Positions 1 to 5,736 are shown, numbered from the stretch's first letter. The stretch: DNA of 7,377 bases from Acidimicrobiales bacterium (GCA_017882985.1 JADGOK010000031.1:1-7377); one strand, 5' to 3'. Notes: a model not told the origin generated them from the letters alone. Translations and numbers: made by a program.

Positions 1-90
1 CATGATGACCGAGTCCCACTTCTCCCAGCCCGCAGAGAGCCCGGCCCACGTCGCTCGCTGATCGTCTCGAATCTCATCCGCACTCGGCAT
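1..90 (-). CDS. Probable class I SAM-dependent methyltransferase, N-terminal fragment (cut by window edge)
   Basis: The first 30 codons of a minus-strand gene run off the left edge. I translated them by hand: the start is MPSADEIRDDQ and the end is a Trp-rich stretch, WAGLSAGWEKWDSVIM. A short charged head followed by an A-x-x-W-x-x-x-S-x-G-W-x-x-W pattern is how many UbiE/Methyltransf_11-type proteins begin, just before the SAM-binding Rossmann fold, which would lie outside the window. The ATG at 88-90 is preceded on its own strand by GGGAGG with a 4-base gap, a good Shine-Dalgarno that fixes the start. The gene has the same orientation as nrdJ and starts 161 bases beyond the nrdJ stop, so it could be read from nrdJ transcripts or from its own promoter in the gap. 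No catalytic motif is visible, so the family call rests only on N-terminal resemblance. That a coding start exists here is more certain than its function. Confidence 0.55.
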   Translation of the reverse strand, partial: MPSADEIRDDQRATWAGLSAGWEKWDSVIM

Positions 91-121
91 CGGCCCTCCC
101 GCTATCGATACACCCACCGAA

Positions 122-148
122 CACCAAGGCACTCCTTGGTGGGAGTGC
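122..148. repeat. Two overlapping, mutually exclusive inverted repeats
   Basis: CACCAAGG (122-129) is followed after four bases by its exact complement CCTTGGTG (134-141). A second perfect pair, GCACTCC (129-135) and GGAGTGC (142-148), shares bases with the first, so only one stem can form at a time. The site lies between the nrdJ stop and the downstream minus-strand gene. On either strand no clear U-tract follows, so this is not a textbook intrinsic terminator. It may be a terminator of the U-less type, a processing site, or an attenuator for the downstream gene. Confidence 0.5.
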
Positions 149-158
149 ATAATCCCCG

Positions 159-180
159 CGCTGGCGCCCTAACGCCAGCG
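159..180 (-). terminator. Strong GC-rich hairpin downstream of nrdJ, possible terminator
   Basis: CGCTGGCG (159-166) and CGCCAGCG (173-180) form a perfect 8-bp stem with a 6-base loop. The stem starts 72 bases past the nrdJ stop codon on the minus strand. Six of the eight pairs are G-C, so it should be stable in RNA. It lacks a following U-run (the next bases in the nrdJ direction are CGGGGATTATG), so termination is an inference from position and stability. The hairpin at 122-148 follows closely, and together they resemble the tandem hairpins often found at 3' ends in high-GC Actinobacteria. Confidence 0.5.
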
Positions 181-194
181 AGCCTACGCTCCGA

Positions 195-246
195 TGAAAT
201 TTCTCTGAAGTTCGCGTGAAATTACCGCTGAAGTTCGAATGCAACT
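195..246. repeat. Helically phased array of TGAA(A/G)TT heptamers
   Basis: On the plus strand TGAAATT (195), TGAAGTT (206), TGAAATT (217) and TGAAGTT (229) occur at 11, 11 and 12 base steps. A degenerate fifth unit, TGCAACT, lies at 240, another 11 bases on. The array can also be read as a 20-21-base direct repeat (195-214 and 217-237). Read on the minus strand the units are AA(C/T)TTCA, and steps of 11 bases put TTCA on one face of the helix. This layout is typical of direct-repeat operators of OmpR/PhoB-family response regulators, but which protein binds is unknown. It lies in the nrdJ 3' region, about 105-160 bases upstream of the methyltransferase-like start. Confidence 0.55.
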
Positions 247-251
247 TGACT

Positions 252-3080
252 TTATGAACAGCCGCTCGTGGCCCCGCAGCTCGAGCAGACATAGCACGAA
301 CCGGCGCGCTGCATCGCGTTGCCGCACTGGTAACACATCGGCGCGTCGCGCTGCTCGGAACGGCTCAACAAGTACGGCTCGTCTGCGGGCTTCTCCAACA
401 GGTCCACGAGCGTCGGTTGCACGCTGACACCAACCGTCGGTGTCGCCTGCTCGACCACTTCGGGCAACGTCGGTTGCAGGCGCTCGCTCGTCGAGAGCAC
501 GCCCAACTCCTCGCGCTCACTGGCGTTCAAGTAGTCGAGCGCGAGACGACGGAAGATGTAGTCCACCAACGACGTCGCGATGCGCAGGTCCGCGTCGTCG
601 GTCATGCCCGACGGTTCGAACTTCATGTTGACGTACTTGCGCACGTAGGTCGCGAGCGGCACGCCGTGCTGGAGACCCAGGCTGATCGAGATGGAGAAGG
701 CGTCCATGATGCCCGCCAACGTCGAACCCTGCTTGGAGACCTTGATGAAAGCTTCACCGGGTCGGCCGTCCTCGTACTCGCCAACCGTGACGTAGCCCTC
801 ACAGTCCGCCACCCGGAAGGCGAAGGTCGTCGACACGCGACGACGCGGCAGACGCTCGCGTACGGCGCCGACGACCACGTGCGACCCCTCGGTCTTGGCG
901 AGTTCGAGGGCGGCCTCGAGCTTGTGAATCTTGGTGTACAGCTCAGCCGCCACCGAGTCCGTCGCGGTCACTGACGACGTCGACTCGTCGCCAACTTTCT
1001 TCGCGGTCGACAGGGGTTGGCCCACTTTGCAGTTGTCGCGGTAGATGGCGACGGCCTTGACGCCGAGGCGCCACGCGTCCATGTGCAGGTTCGCGACGTC
1101 CTCAATCGTGGCGTCCTCAGGCATGTTCACGGTCTTGGAGATCGCTCCCGAGATGAACGGCTGCACGGCACCCATCATCTTCACGTGACCGAGGTAGTGG
1201 ATGGTGTTGTCGCCCATCGAGCACGCGAAGACCGGCAGGTGCTCGTTCTTGAGTCCCGGCGCGCCGACGATCGACTTGTTCTCGTCGATGTAGGCCTCAA
1301 TCGCACTGACCTCGTCCACGTTGTAGCCGAGCTTGCGCAGCGCGCGCGGCACCGTCTGGTTGACGATCGACATGTTGCCGCCGCCCACGAGCTTCTTGAA
1401 CTTCACGAGTCCGAGGTCGGGCTCGATGCCCGTCGTGTCACAGTCCATCAACAGGCCAATGGTGCCCGTTGGCGCCAACACCGAGGCCTGGGCGTTGCGC
1501 ACGCCGTGTCGTTCGGCGAGGTCGACGGCGTCGTCCCAGGCCTGTTGTGCGGCTTCGAGGATCTCCGCGGGAGCCTTCAACTCGTCAATGACGTAGGAAG
1601 CGTCGCGGTGCATGCGCAGCACGTTGACCATCGGCTCGGCGTTCTCGGCGAAGCCCTCGTGGGGTCCCATCCGGCCCGCGGTGCGCGCACTGGTCGCGTA
1701 CGCGTGACCGGTCATCAGTGCGGTGATCGCCGCCGCCCACGCACGACCCTCGTCCGAGTCGTACGCGAGACCCGAGGCCATCAACAGCGCACCCAAGTTG
1801 GCGTAGCCCAGACCGAGCTGGCGGAACTTGCGCGAGTTCTCACCGATCTTCTCGGTCGGGTAGTCGGCCGCGCCCACGATGATCTCCTGGGCGGTGAAAA
1901 GCACTTCGATCGACGCCTTGAAGGCGTCGACGTCGAACGAACCGTCGTTGCGCAGGTACTTCATCAGGTTCAGACTCGCGAGGTTGCACGCTGAGTTGTC
2001 GATGTGCATGTACTCCGAGCAGGGGTTCGATCCGTTGATGCGTGCGGTGTTGGACGACGTGTGCCACTTGTTGATCGTGGTGTCGTACTGCAGACCCGGG
2101 TCCGCGCACTCCCACGCGGCGCGCGCGATCTGGCGCCATAGCTCACGAGCCTTCAGCGTCGAGATGACGCGGCCGTCACCGCGCGCGACGAGGTTCCAGT
2201 CGTCGTCGTCCAGGACGGACTGCATGAACTCGTCGGACACGCGTACCGAGTTGTTGGCGTTCTGGTACTGGATGGAGTGGATGTCCTTGCCGTCGAGGTC
2301 CATATCGAACCCGGCGTCGCGCAACACGCGAGCCTTCTTCTCCTCGTTGGCCTTGCACCAGATGAACTCTTCGATGTCGGGGTGATCGGCGTCGAGGATT
2401 ACCATCTTCGCGGCCCGGCGCGTCTTGCCACCAGACTTGATGGTGCCCGCGGACGCGTCCGCACCGCGCATGAACGAGACCGGACCACTCGCGGTGCCGC
2501 CGCCCTCGAGCGCCTCGGCGCTCGAGCGGATCTTCGAAAGGTTCACGCCCGCGCCCGAACCACCCTTGAAGATGATGCCCTCCTCGGTGTACCAGTTGAG
2601 AATCGAACGCATGGAGTCCTCGACGGCGAGGATGAAGCAGGCACTGCCCTGCTGGGGCACGCCCTTCACCCCGATGTTGAACCAGACCGGTGAGTTGAAG
2701 GCGGCCTTTTGGGTGATGAGCAAGTGCTTCAGTTCCGCGCGGAAGACCTCGGCTTCTTCGTCGTCGACAAAGTAGTCGCGCTCAATGCCCCACGTCGTGA
2801 CGGTGTCGACGATGCGGTCGACGACCTGCTTCAGACTGGTCTCGCGCTCGACGGTGCCGAGCGTGCCGCGAAAATACTTCTGGGCGAGGATGTTCGTGGC
2901 GTTGAACGACCACGTCGCCGGTACCTCGACGTCGAGTTGTTCAAAGGCGACCGAGCCGTCACGGAAGTTCGAGATACGCGCGTCGCGACGGTCCCACACC
3001 AGGTCGTCGTAGGGGTGACGATCCTCCGTCGTGAAGAACCGACGAAGTCCAATTCCGAGTCGCTGAGGTGCGATAGCCAT
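252..3080 (-). CDS. nrdJ: Vitamin B12-dependent (class II) ribonucleoside-diphosphate reductase
   Basis: A cytoplasmic enzyme that reduces ribonucleotides to deoxyribonucleotides using a thiyl radical generated by adenosylcobalamin, so it needs no oxygen. With the start chosen here it has 942 residues. Visible landmarks: the actinobacterial N-terminal signature around HPYDDLVWDRRD; the first redox cysteine in GSACFI (C148); the active-site N-x-C-x-E in NPCSEYM (N352, thiyl C354, E356); the partner cysteine in DNSACNLAS (C365); the phosphate-binding loop APTGTIGLL; a TSCPD-type region from about residue 765 (GYVTVGEY, KQGSTLAGIMDAF); and a Cys-rich tail with C916, C919, C929, C932, C935 and C941 that probably carries the shuttle cysteines and a metal site. 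The reading frame is open back to a TTG at 3182, but GGGAG six bases before the ATG at 3080 and homology beginning just after it favour 3080. An ATG at 3086 abuts that GGGAG and is less likely. Stop TAA. Probably repressed by NrdR. Confidence 0.96.
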   Translation of the reverse strand: MAIAPQRLGIGLRRFFTTEDRHPYDDLVWDRRDARISNFRDGSVAFEQLDVEVPATWSFNATNILAQKYFRGTLGTVERETSLKQVVDRIVDTVTTWGIERDYFVDDEEAEVFRAELKHLLITQKAAFNSPVWFNIGVKGVPQQGSACFILAVEDSMRSILNWYTEEGIIFKGGSGAGVNLSKIRSSAEALEGGGTASGPVSFMRGADASAGTIKSGGKTRRAAKMVILDADHPDIEEFIWCKANEEKKARVLRDAGFDMDLDGKDIHSIQYQNANNSVRVSDEFMQSVLDDDDWNLVARGDGRVISTLKARELWRQIARAAWECADPGLQYDTTINKWHTSSNTARINGSNPCSEYMHIDNSACNLASLNLMKYLRNDGSFDVDAFKASIEVLFTAQEIIVGAADYPTEKIGENSRKFRQLGLGYANLGALLMASGLAYDSDEGRAWAAAITALMTGHAYATSARTAGRMGPHEGFAENAEPMVNVLRMHRDASYVIDELKAPAEILEAAQQAWDDAVDLAERHGVRNAQASVLAPTGTIGLLMDCDTTGIEPDLGLVKFKKLVGGGNMSIVNQTVPRALRKLGYNVDEVSAIEAYIDENKSIVGAPGLKNEHLPVFACSMGDNTIHYLGHVKMMGAVQPFISGAISKTVNMPEDATIEDVANLHMDAWRLGVKAVAIYRDNCKVGQPLSTAKKVGDESTSSVTATDSVAAELYTKIHKLEAALELAKTEGSHVVVGAVRERLPRRRVSTTFAFRVADCEGYVTVGEYEDGRPGEAFIKVSKQGSTLAGIMDAFSISISLGLQHGVPLATYVRKYVNMKFEPSGMTDDADLRIATSLVDYIFRRLALDYLNASEREELGVLSTSERLQPTLPEVVEQATPTVGVSVQPTLVDLLEKPADEPYLLSRSEQRDAPMCYQCGNAMQRAGSCYVCSSCGATSGCS

Positions 3081-3086
3081 TTCCAT

Positions 3087-3091
3087 CTCCC
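3087..3091 (-). promoter_or_regulatory. nrdJ ribosome binding site, decides the start
   Basis: GGGAG on the minus strand lies six bases before the ATG at 3078-3080 and directly touches the other in-frame ATG at 3084-3086. Spacing therefore favours 3080. The in-frame TTG at 3182 has no purine-rich sequence ahead of it. Confidence 0.7.
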
Positions 3092-3100
3092 ATTTCTTGT

Positions 3101-3204
3101 CCGATTCCGACACTTCGAGTACTTCTCCCGCGCCGTCGGAGTCGGGTAGTCGAGAATAGTACTTCTCGACCCCCAGCCACAAGATGTAGTGGTGAAGCCA
3201 CTAC
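3101..3204 (-). promoter_or_regulatory. Structured nrdJ 5' leader with three inverted repeats and a direct repeat
   Basis: With transcription starting near 3218 the nrdJ leader would be about 138 nt. Three stems can form: GTAGTGG/CCACTAC (3186-3192 with 3198-3204, loop of 5), GTCGAGAA/TTCTCGAC (3149-3156 with 3163-3170, loop of 6, perfect) and an 11-bp stem with one mismatch (3101-3111 with 3135-3145), ending ten bases before the Shine-Dalgarno. AGTACTTCTC occurs twice, at 3118-3127 and 3158-3167, so the second stem's TTCTC arm has an alternative GAGAA partner. I see no B12-box-like conserved core, so I do not call a cobalamin riboswitch. The same stretch is an open in-frame extension of nrdJ from TTG 3182, so part of it could be coding instead. 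Confidence 0.45.
3177..3192. promoter_or_regulatory. Candidate NrdR box 1
   Basis: CCACAAGATGTAGTGG matches the published NrdR consensus acaCwAtATaTwGtgt at 12 of 16 positions, including the CACAA and TAGTG half-sites. It lies inside the predicted nrdJ leader, downstream of the transcription start. NrdR is a zinc-finger/ATP-cone repressor of ribonucleotide reductase genes that responds to dATP and ATP. Its right half, GTAGTGG, also pairs with 3198-3204 as an RNA hairpin. Confidence 0.7.
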
Positions 3205-3207
3205 GCG

Positions 3208-3223
3208 TCGCAAGATGCTGTGT
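3208..3223. promoter_or_regulatory. Candidate NrdR box 2
   Basis: TCGCAAGATGCTGTGT matches the NrdR consensus at 11 of 16 positions, with the CTGTGT half strongest. It shares CAAGATG with box 1 and lies exactly 31 bases from it, three helical turns, which is the tandem arrangement usual for NrdR. It covers the predicted nrdJ transcription start and touches the -10 element, so bound NrdR would block initiation. It overlaps the 26-bp palindrome by four bases. Confidence 0.65.
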
Positions 3224-3245
3224 TATTACAGCACTGTAATTACAC
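3220..3245. promoter_or_regulatory. 26-bp near-perfect palindrome over the nrdJ -10, candidate operator
   Basis: Arms GTGTTATTACAG (3220-3231) and CTGTAATTACAC (3234-3245) are complementary at 11 of 12 positions around a CA centre. The inner 7 bp (ATTACAG/CTGTAAT) are perfect, and the right arm contains the perfect 10-mer palindrome TGTAATTACA. It spans the nrdJ -10 and most of the spacer, so a bound protein would occlude RNA polymerase. It lies almost wholly upstream of the transcription start, which favours a DNA operator over an RNA hairpin. The TTACA/TGTAA halves recall BlaI/CopY-family sites, but the spacing differs and I do not assign a regulator. Confidence 0.6.
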
Positions 3246-3253
3246 CGAGTCAA
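3225..3253 (-). promoter_or_regulatory. nrdJ promoter, sigma70 type
   Basis: On the minus strand TTGACT (3248-3253) and TGTAAT (3225-3230) are separated by exactly 17 bases. The -10 is preceded by TGC (an extended -10), and an A-rich tract (AAAAAACGATAAAATAGAG) lies directly upstream of the -35 and resembles an UP element. The start of transcription would be near 3218. Two NrdR-like boxes and a large palindrome overlap or adjoin it. Confidence 0.75.
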
Positions 3254-3324
3254 CTCTATTTTATCGTTTTTTCATCAATCTTTCTCCGCCGGCCCGCCAG
3301 CCCAGTAACCACGCGGAAACTCAC

Positions 3325-3330
3325 TAGTCT
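3325..3330 (+). promoter_or_regulatory. Putative leaderless glpK promoter (-10 TAGTCT)
   Basis: TAGTCT fits the actinobacterial TANNNT -10 and ends seven bases before the GTG at 3338, so transcription would begin at or next to the initiation codon. No Shine-Dalgarno is visible before this GTG (GACCCTC lies between), which agrees with a leaderless transcript. No convincing -35 is seen. Confidence 0.5.
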
Positions 3331-3337
3331 GACCCTC

Positions 3338-4813
3338 GTGGACCTCATCCTCGCCCTCGACGCCGGCACAAGCGGCGTGCGCACCGTCGCCTTTGACCCG
3401 GCGGCCCACGTCGTCGACACCGCCTACCGCGAGTTGACCCAGTACTTTCCCGAGCCCGGTCAGGTCGAACACGACGCCGCCGAGATCGCCGATCTGGCCG
3501 TGGCGACGCTGCGCGAGGTCGCCACCAACGCCCGCCACGCCGGTCACCGGGTCGTGGCACTCGGTATCACGAACCAGCGCGAGACGACGGTCGCCTTTGA
3601 TCGCGAGAGTGGTCACCTCGCGCACCGCGCCATCGTCTGGCAGGACCGGCGCACGTCGTCGTACTGCGACGAGCTCGCCACCAACGGCCACCAGCCCGCG
3701 GTGCGCGCGACGACCGGACTGGTCCTCGACTCGTACTTCTCGGCGACCAAGATGCACTGGCTGCTCCAACACGGCGTGCTCGACCGCAGCGTCGCGCCGA
3801 GTCTCGCCACCGTCGACACGTGGCTGCTGTGGTGGCTGACGGGTTCCACCGAGGACGGCGTCTTTGCGACCGAACCCTCCAACGCCTCGCGCACGATGTT
3901 GATGGACCTCGACACGCTCGAATGGTCACCCGCGATGAGCGCGTTGTTCGGCGTGCCGAGCGAAATGCTCGCGGCGATCAAACCTTCGTCGACGACTTTT
4001 GGCACGGTCCACGCCGACGTCGTGCCCGAGTTGGCGGGCGTGCCGATCACCGCCATCCTCGGCGACCAGCAGGCCGCGTTGTTCGGTCAGGCGTGCTTCT
4101 CGCCCGGCCTCGTGAAGGCCACCTACGGCACCGGCGCGTTCGTTCTCGCGAACGCCGGCGACGCGGTGCCCGCTGTCGTTGACGGACTCATCACGACCGT
4201 CGCGTGGGACCTCGGCGAATTCGGACCGGCCACGTACGCGCTCGAGGGTTCCGCCTTCGTCGCCGGTGCCGCGGTGCAGTGGTTACGCGACGAACTCGGT
4301 TTCATCGCGTCGTCCGAAGACCTCGAGCCGCTGGCGCTCAGCGTCGAGAACAGCGGCGGCGTGCAGATCGTGCCCGCCTTCACCGGACTCGGCTCGCCGT
4401 TCTGGCGCAGCGACGCACGAGGTTCAGTGACGGGTCTCAGTCGCGGCGTCGGGCGCGGTCAGATTGCGCGCGCCCTCGTCGAAGCCCTCGCCTACCAGGT
4501 GCGCGCGATGACCGACGCGTTCAAGGGTGCGGGCGTCAACCTGGCCGAGTTGCGCTGTGACGGTGGGGCGGCGGCGATGGACCTCTTGATGCAGCTCCAG
4601 GCGACCAACTCGCGCGTGCCGGTCGTGCGAAGCCGCTCACTCGAAGCAACCGCGCGCGGCGCCGCCACGCTGGCGGGACTCGAGATCGGACTGTTCGGAT
4701 CGCTCGAGGACCTCGGCGGACTCTGGGAGTTCGACCGACGCTTTGAGCCCGAGGAGCCGTTGTTCGTCGACGCCGGTTACGCCGCGTGGTGTCGCGCCGT
4801 CGAGCGCGCTTGA
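3338..4813 (+). CDS. glpK: Glycerol kinase (FGGY carbohydrate kinase family)
   Basis: Phosphorylates glycerol with ATP to sn-glycerol 3-phosphate in the cytoplasm, the first step of glycerol catabolism. From the GTG it has 491 residues, near the usual 495-505. N-terminal FGGY half: phosphate-1 loop LALDAGTSGVR (7-15 region); glycerol-binding NQRETT (R81, E82, equivalent to E. coli R83/E84); LDSYFSATK (Y133, equivalent to Y135); NASRTM (182-187). C-terminal half: GDQQAALFGQ (D243 and Q244, equivalent to D245/Q246), TYGTGAF (262-268) and VPAFTGLGSPFW (345-356). The frame is open back to an ATG at 3215, but homology starts exactly at the GTG and the extra 41 codons are AT-rich promoter DNA. Oddities: the first loop reads DAGTSGVR where classical GlpK has DQGTTSSR, more like other FGGY kinases, though all glycerol-contact residues are kept. 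Probably co-transcribed with the next gene. Confidence 0.92.
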   Translation: MDLILALDAGTSGVRTVAFDPAAHVVDTAYRELTQYFPEPGQVEHDAAEIADLAVATLREVATNARHAGHRVVALGITNQRETTVAFDRESGHLAHRAIVWQDRRTSSYCDELATNGHQPAVRATTGLVLDSYFSATKMHWLLQHGVLDRSVAPSLATVDTWLLWWLTGSTEDGVFATEPSNASRTMLMDLDTLEWSPAMSALFGVPSEMLAAIKPSSTTFGTVHADVVPELAGVPITAILGDQQAALFGQACFSPGLVKATYGTGAFVLANAGDAVPAVVDGLITTVAWDLGEFGPATYALEGSAFVAGAAVQWLRDELGFIASSEDLEPLALSVENSGGVQIVPAFTGLGSPFWRSDARGSVTGLSRGVGRGQIARALVEALAYQVRAMTDAFKGAGVNLAELRCDGGAAAMDLLMQLQATNSRVPVVRSRSLEATARGAATLAGLEIGLFGSLEDLGGLWEFDRRFEPEEPLFVDAGYAAWCRAVERA

Positions 4814-4836
4814 GACCAAGTACGTTGAGCGAAGCG

Positions 4837-4842
4837 AAGGAG
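4837..4842 (+). promoter_or_regulatory. Ribosome binding site of the SMP-30-like gene
   Basis: AAGGAG ends four bases before the ATG at 4847 within a 33-base gap after the glpK stop. It is the clearest plus-strand Shine-Dalgarno here and contrasts with the SD-less glpK start. That is consistent with an internal operon gene translated from its own site. Confidence 0.75.
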
Positions 4843-4846
4843 AACC

Positions 4847-5731
4847 ATGAAGACCTATGACGCCACGATCATCCGCGAGGGACTCGCCTACGGCGAAGGG
4901 CCGAGGTGGCACGACGGGCGGCTCTGGTACTCGGACTTCTATCGTCACGGCGTCTTTTCGATCGAGGGCGACGGCAGCGACGAGCGCCTCGAGGTCGAGG
5001 TGCCCGGTCAACCGTCGGGACTCGGCTGGGCGCCCGACGGCGATCTGCTCTGCGTGTCGGGTGTCGATCAGCGGATCCTGCGCGTGCACGACGGCGTCAC
5101 GACGACGTTCTGTGACATCAGCGAGTACTGCGAGTTCTGGGCCAACGAGATGGTCGTCTCGTCGACCGGTCACTGCTACGTGGGCAGTTTCGGCTTCGAC
5201 CTCGACCAGACGTTGCTCGACATCGGCGTCGAGGGGTTGCTCGCCTCACCGCCGCCGACGACCAATCTGGTGGTGGTGAGCCCGCAGGGCGAGGTGATTC
5301 AAAGCATTCCCGACATCGCGTTCCCCAACGGTTCGCTCATCAGTCCCGACGGGACCACGTTGTTCGTCAACGAGACCCTCGCCTATCGCATCAGCGCGTT
5401 CACGATTGATGCCGACGGCACGCTCCGCGACCGTCGGGTGTGGGCCCAGTTGGATTTCGTCGCCACCGACGGCTCGTGCCTCGACGCCGACGGCCAGATC
5501 TGGGTCGCCAACGCCAGCGCGCCGCAGTGTCTTCGCGTGAAGGAGGGTGGCGAGGTGACGGGCGTCGTCAACACCACCCAGAACGCCTTCGCGTGCATGC
5601 TCGGCGACGAGGATCGTCGAACGCTCTACGTCATGACCGCGCCGAACAGCAGCCGCTTCGAGATCGCCGACGTGCGCCTCGCCAAGATCGAGTCCGTGCG
5701 CGTCGACGTTGCGGGCGTCGGACTGCCCTAG
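4847..5731 (+). CDS. SMP-30/gluconolactonase/LRE family hydrolase
   Basis: A 294-residue six-bladed beta-propeller enzyme, the usual size for the family (regucalcin/gluconolactonase/Drp35), which hydrolyses sugar lactones or related esters with one divalent metal ion. The probable metal ligands are all present: E17 in GEGPRW, N161 in FPNGSLISPDG and D208 in ATDGSCLDADG, equivalent to E18, N154 and D204 of human SMP30. N100 (FWANEM) is a candidate for the fourth position. Repeated blade motifs such as APDG, SPDG and DADG are visible. There is no signal peptide, so it is probably cytoplasmic. The start is supported by AAGGAG four bases upstream. It follows glpK after 33 bases on the same strand and is probably in one operon, but a lactonase has no set role in glycerol use, so the true substrate is open. 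It is convergent with alaC, whose stop codon lies five bases beyond. Confidence 0.88.
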   Translation: MKTYDATIIREGLAYGEGPRWHDGRLWYSDFYRHGVFSIEGDGSDERLEVEVPGQPSGLGWAPDGDLLCVSGVDQRILRVHDGVTTTFCDISEYCEFWANEMVVSSTGHCYVGSFGFDLDQTLLDIGVEGLLASPPPTTNLVVVSPQGEVIQSIPDIAFPNGSLISPDGTTLFVNETLAYRISAFTIDADGTLRDRRVWAQLDFVATDGSCLDADGQIWVANASAPQCLRVKEGGEVTGVVNTTQNAFACMLGDEDRRTLYVMTAPNSSRFEIADVRLAKIESVRVDVAGVGLP

Positions 5732-5736
5732 GCGAA

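Noticed and set aside
1..62. Plus-strand frame from the ATG at 2 to the TGA at 60 as a gene end
   Set aside because: The peptide has no recognisable features. The minus-strand reading gives a start codon with a good Shine-Dalgarno and a methyltransferase-like N-terminus.
74..292. Minus-strand open frame of 72 codons across the nrdJ 3' end
   Set aside because: It overlaps the end of nrdJ in another frame, the phased repeats and both hairpins, and shows no recognisable protein. The 30-codon frame ending at 1 fits this strand better.
417..1994. Long plus-strand open frames (185 and 325 codons) antisense to nrdJ
   Set aside because: They are complements of a highly conserved reductase. Their composition (Arg, His, Val rich) is what the opposite strand of a GC-rich gene gives, and no family resemblance is seen.
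3081..3218. Cobalamin riboswitch in the nrdJ leader
   Set aside because: It would suit a B12-dependent enzyme, but the leader is only about 138 nt and I cannot find the conserved B12-box core by eye. An Rfam search would settle it.
3216..3233. TGCTGT-N6-ACAGCA as a LexA/SOS box
   Set aside because: The spacing (CTGT-N6-ACAG) is wrong for the proteobacterial box (N8), and actinobacterial LexA sites are of the GAAC-N4-GTTC type. It is better explained as part of the larger 26-bp palindrome and NrdR-like box 2.
3215..3337. Upstream ATG at 3215 as the glpK start
   Set aside because: The extra 41 codons cover the nrdJ promoter and operators and are unlike the rest of the protein. GlpK homology begins at the GTG at 3338.
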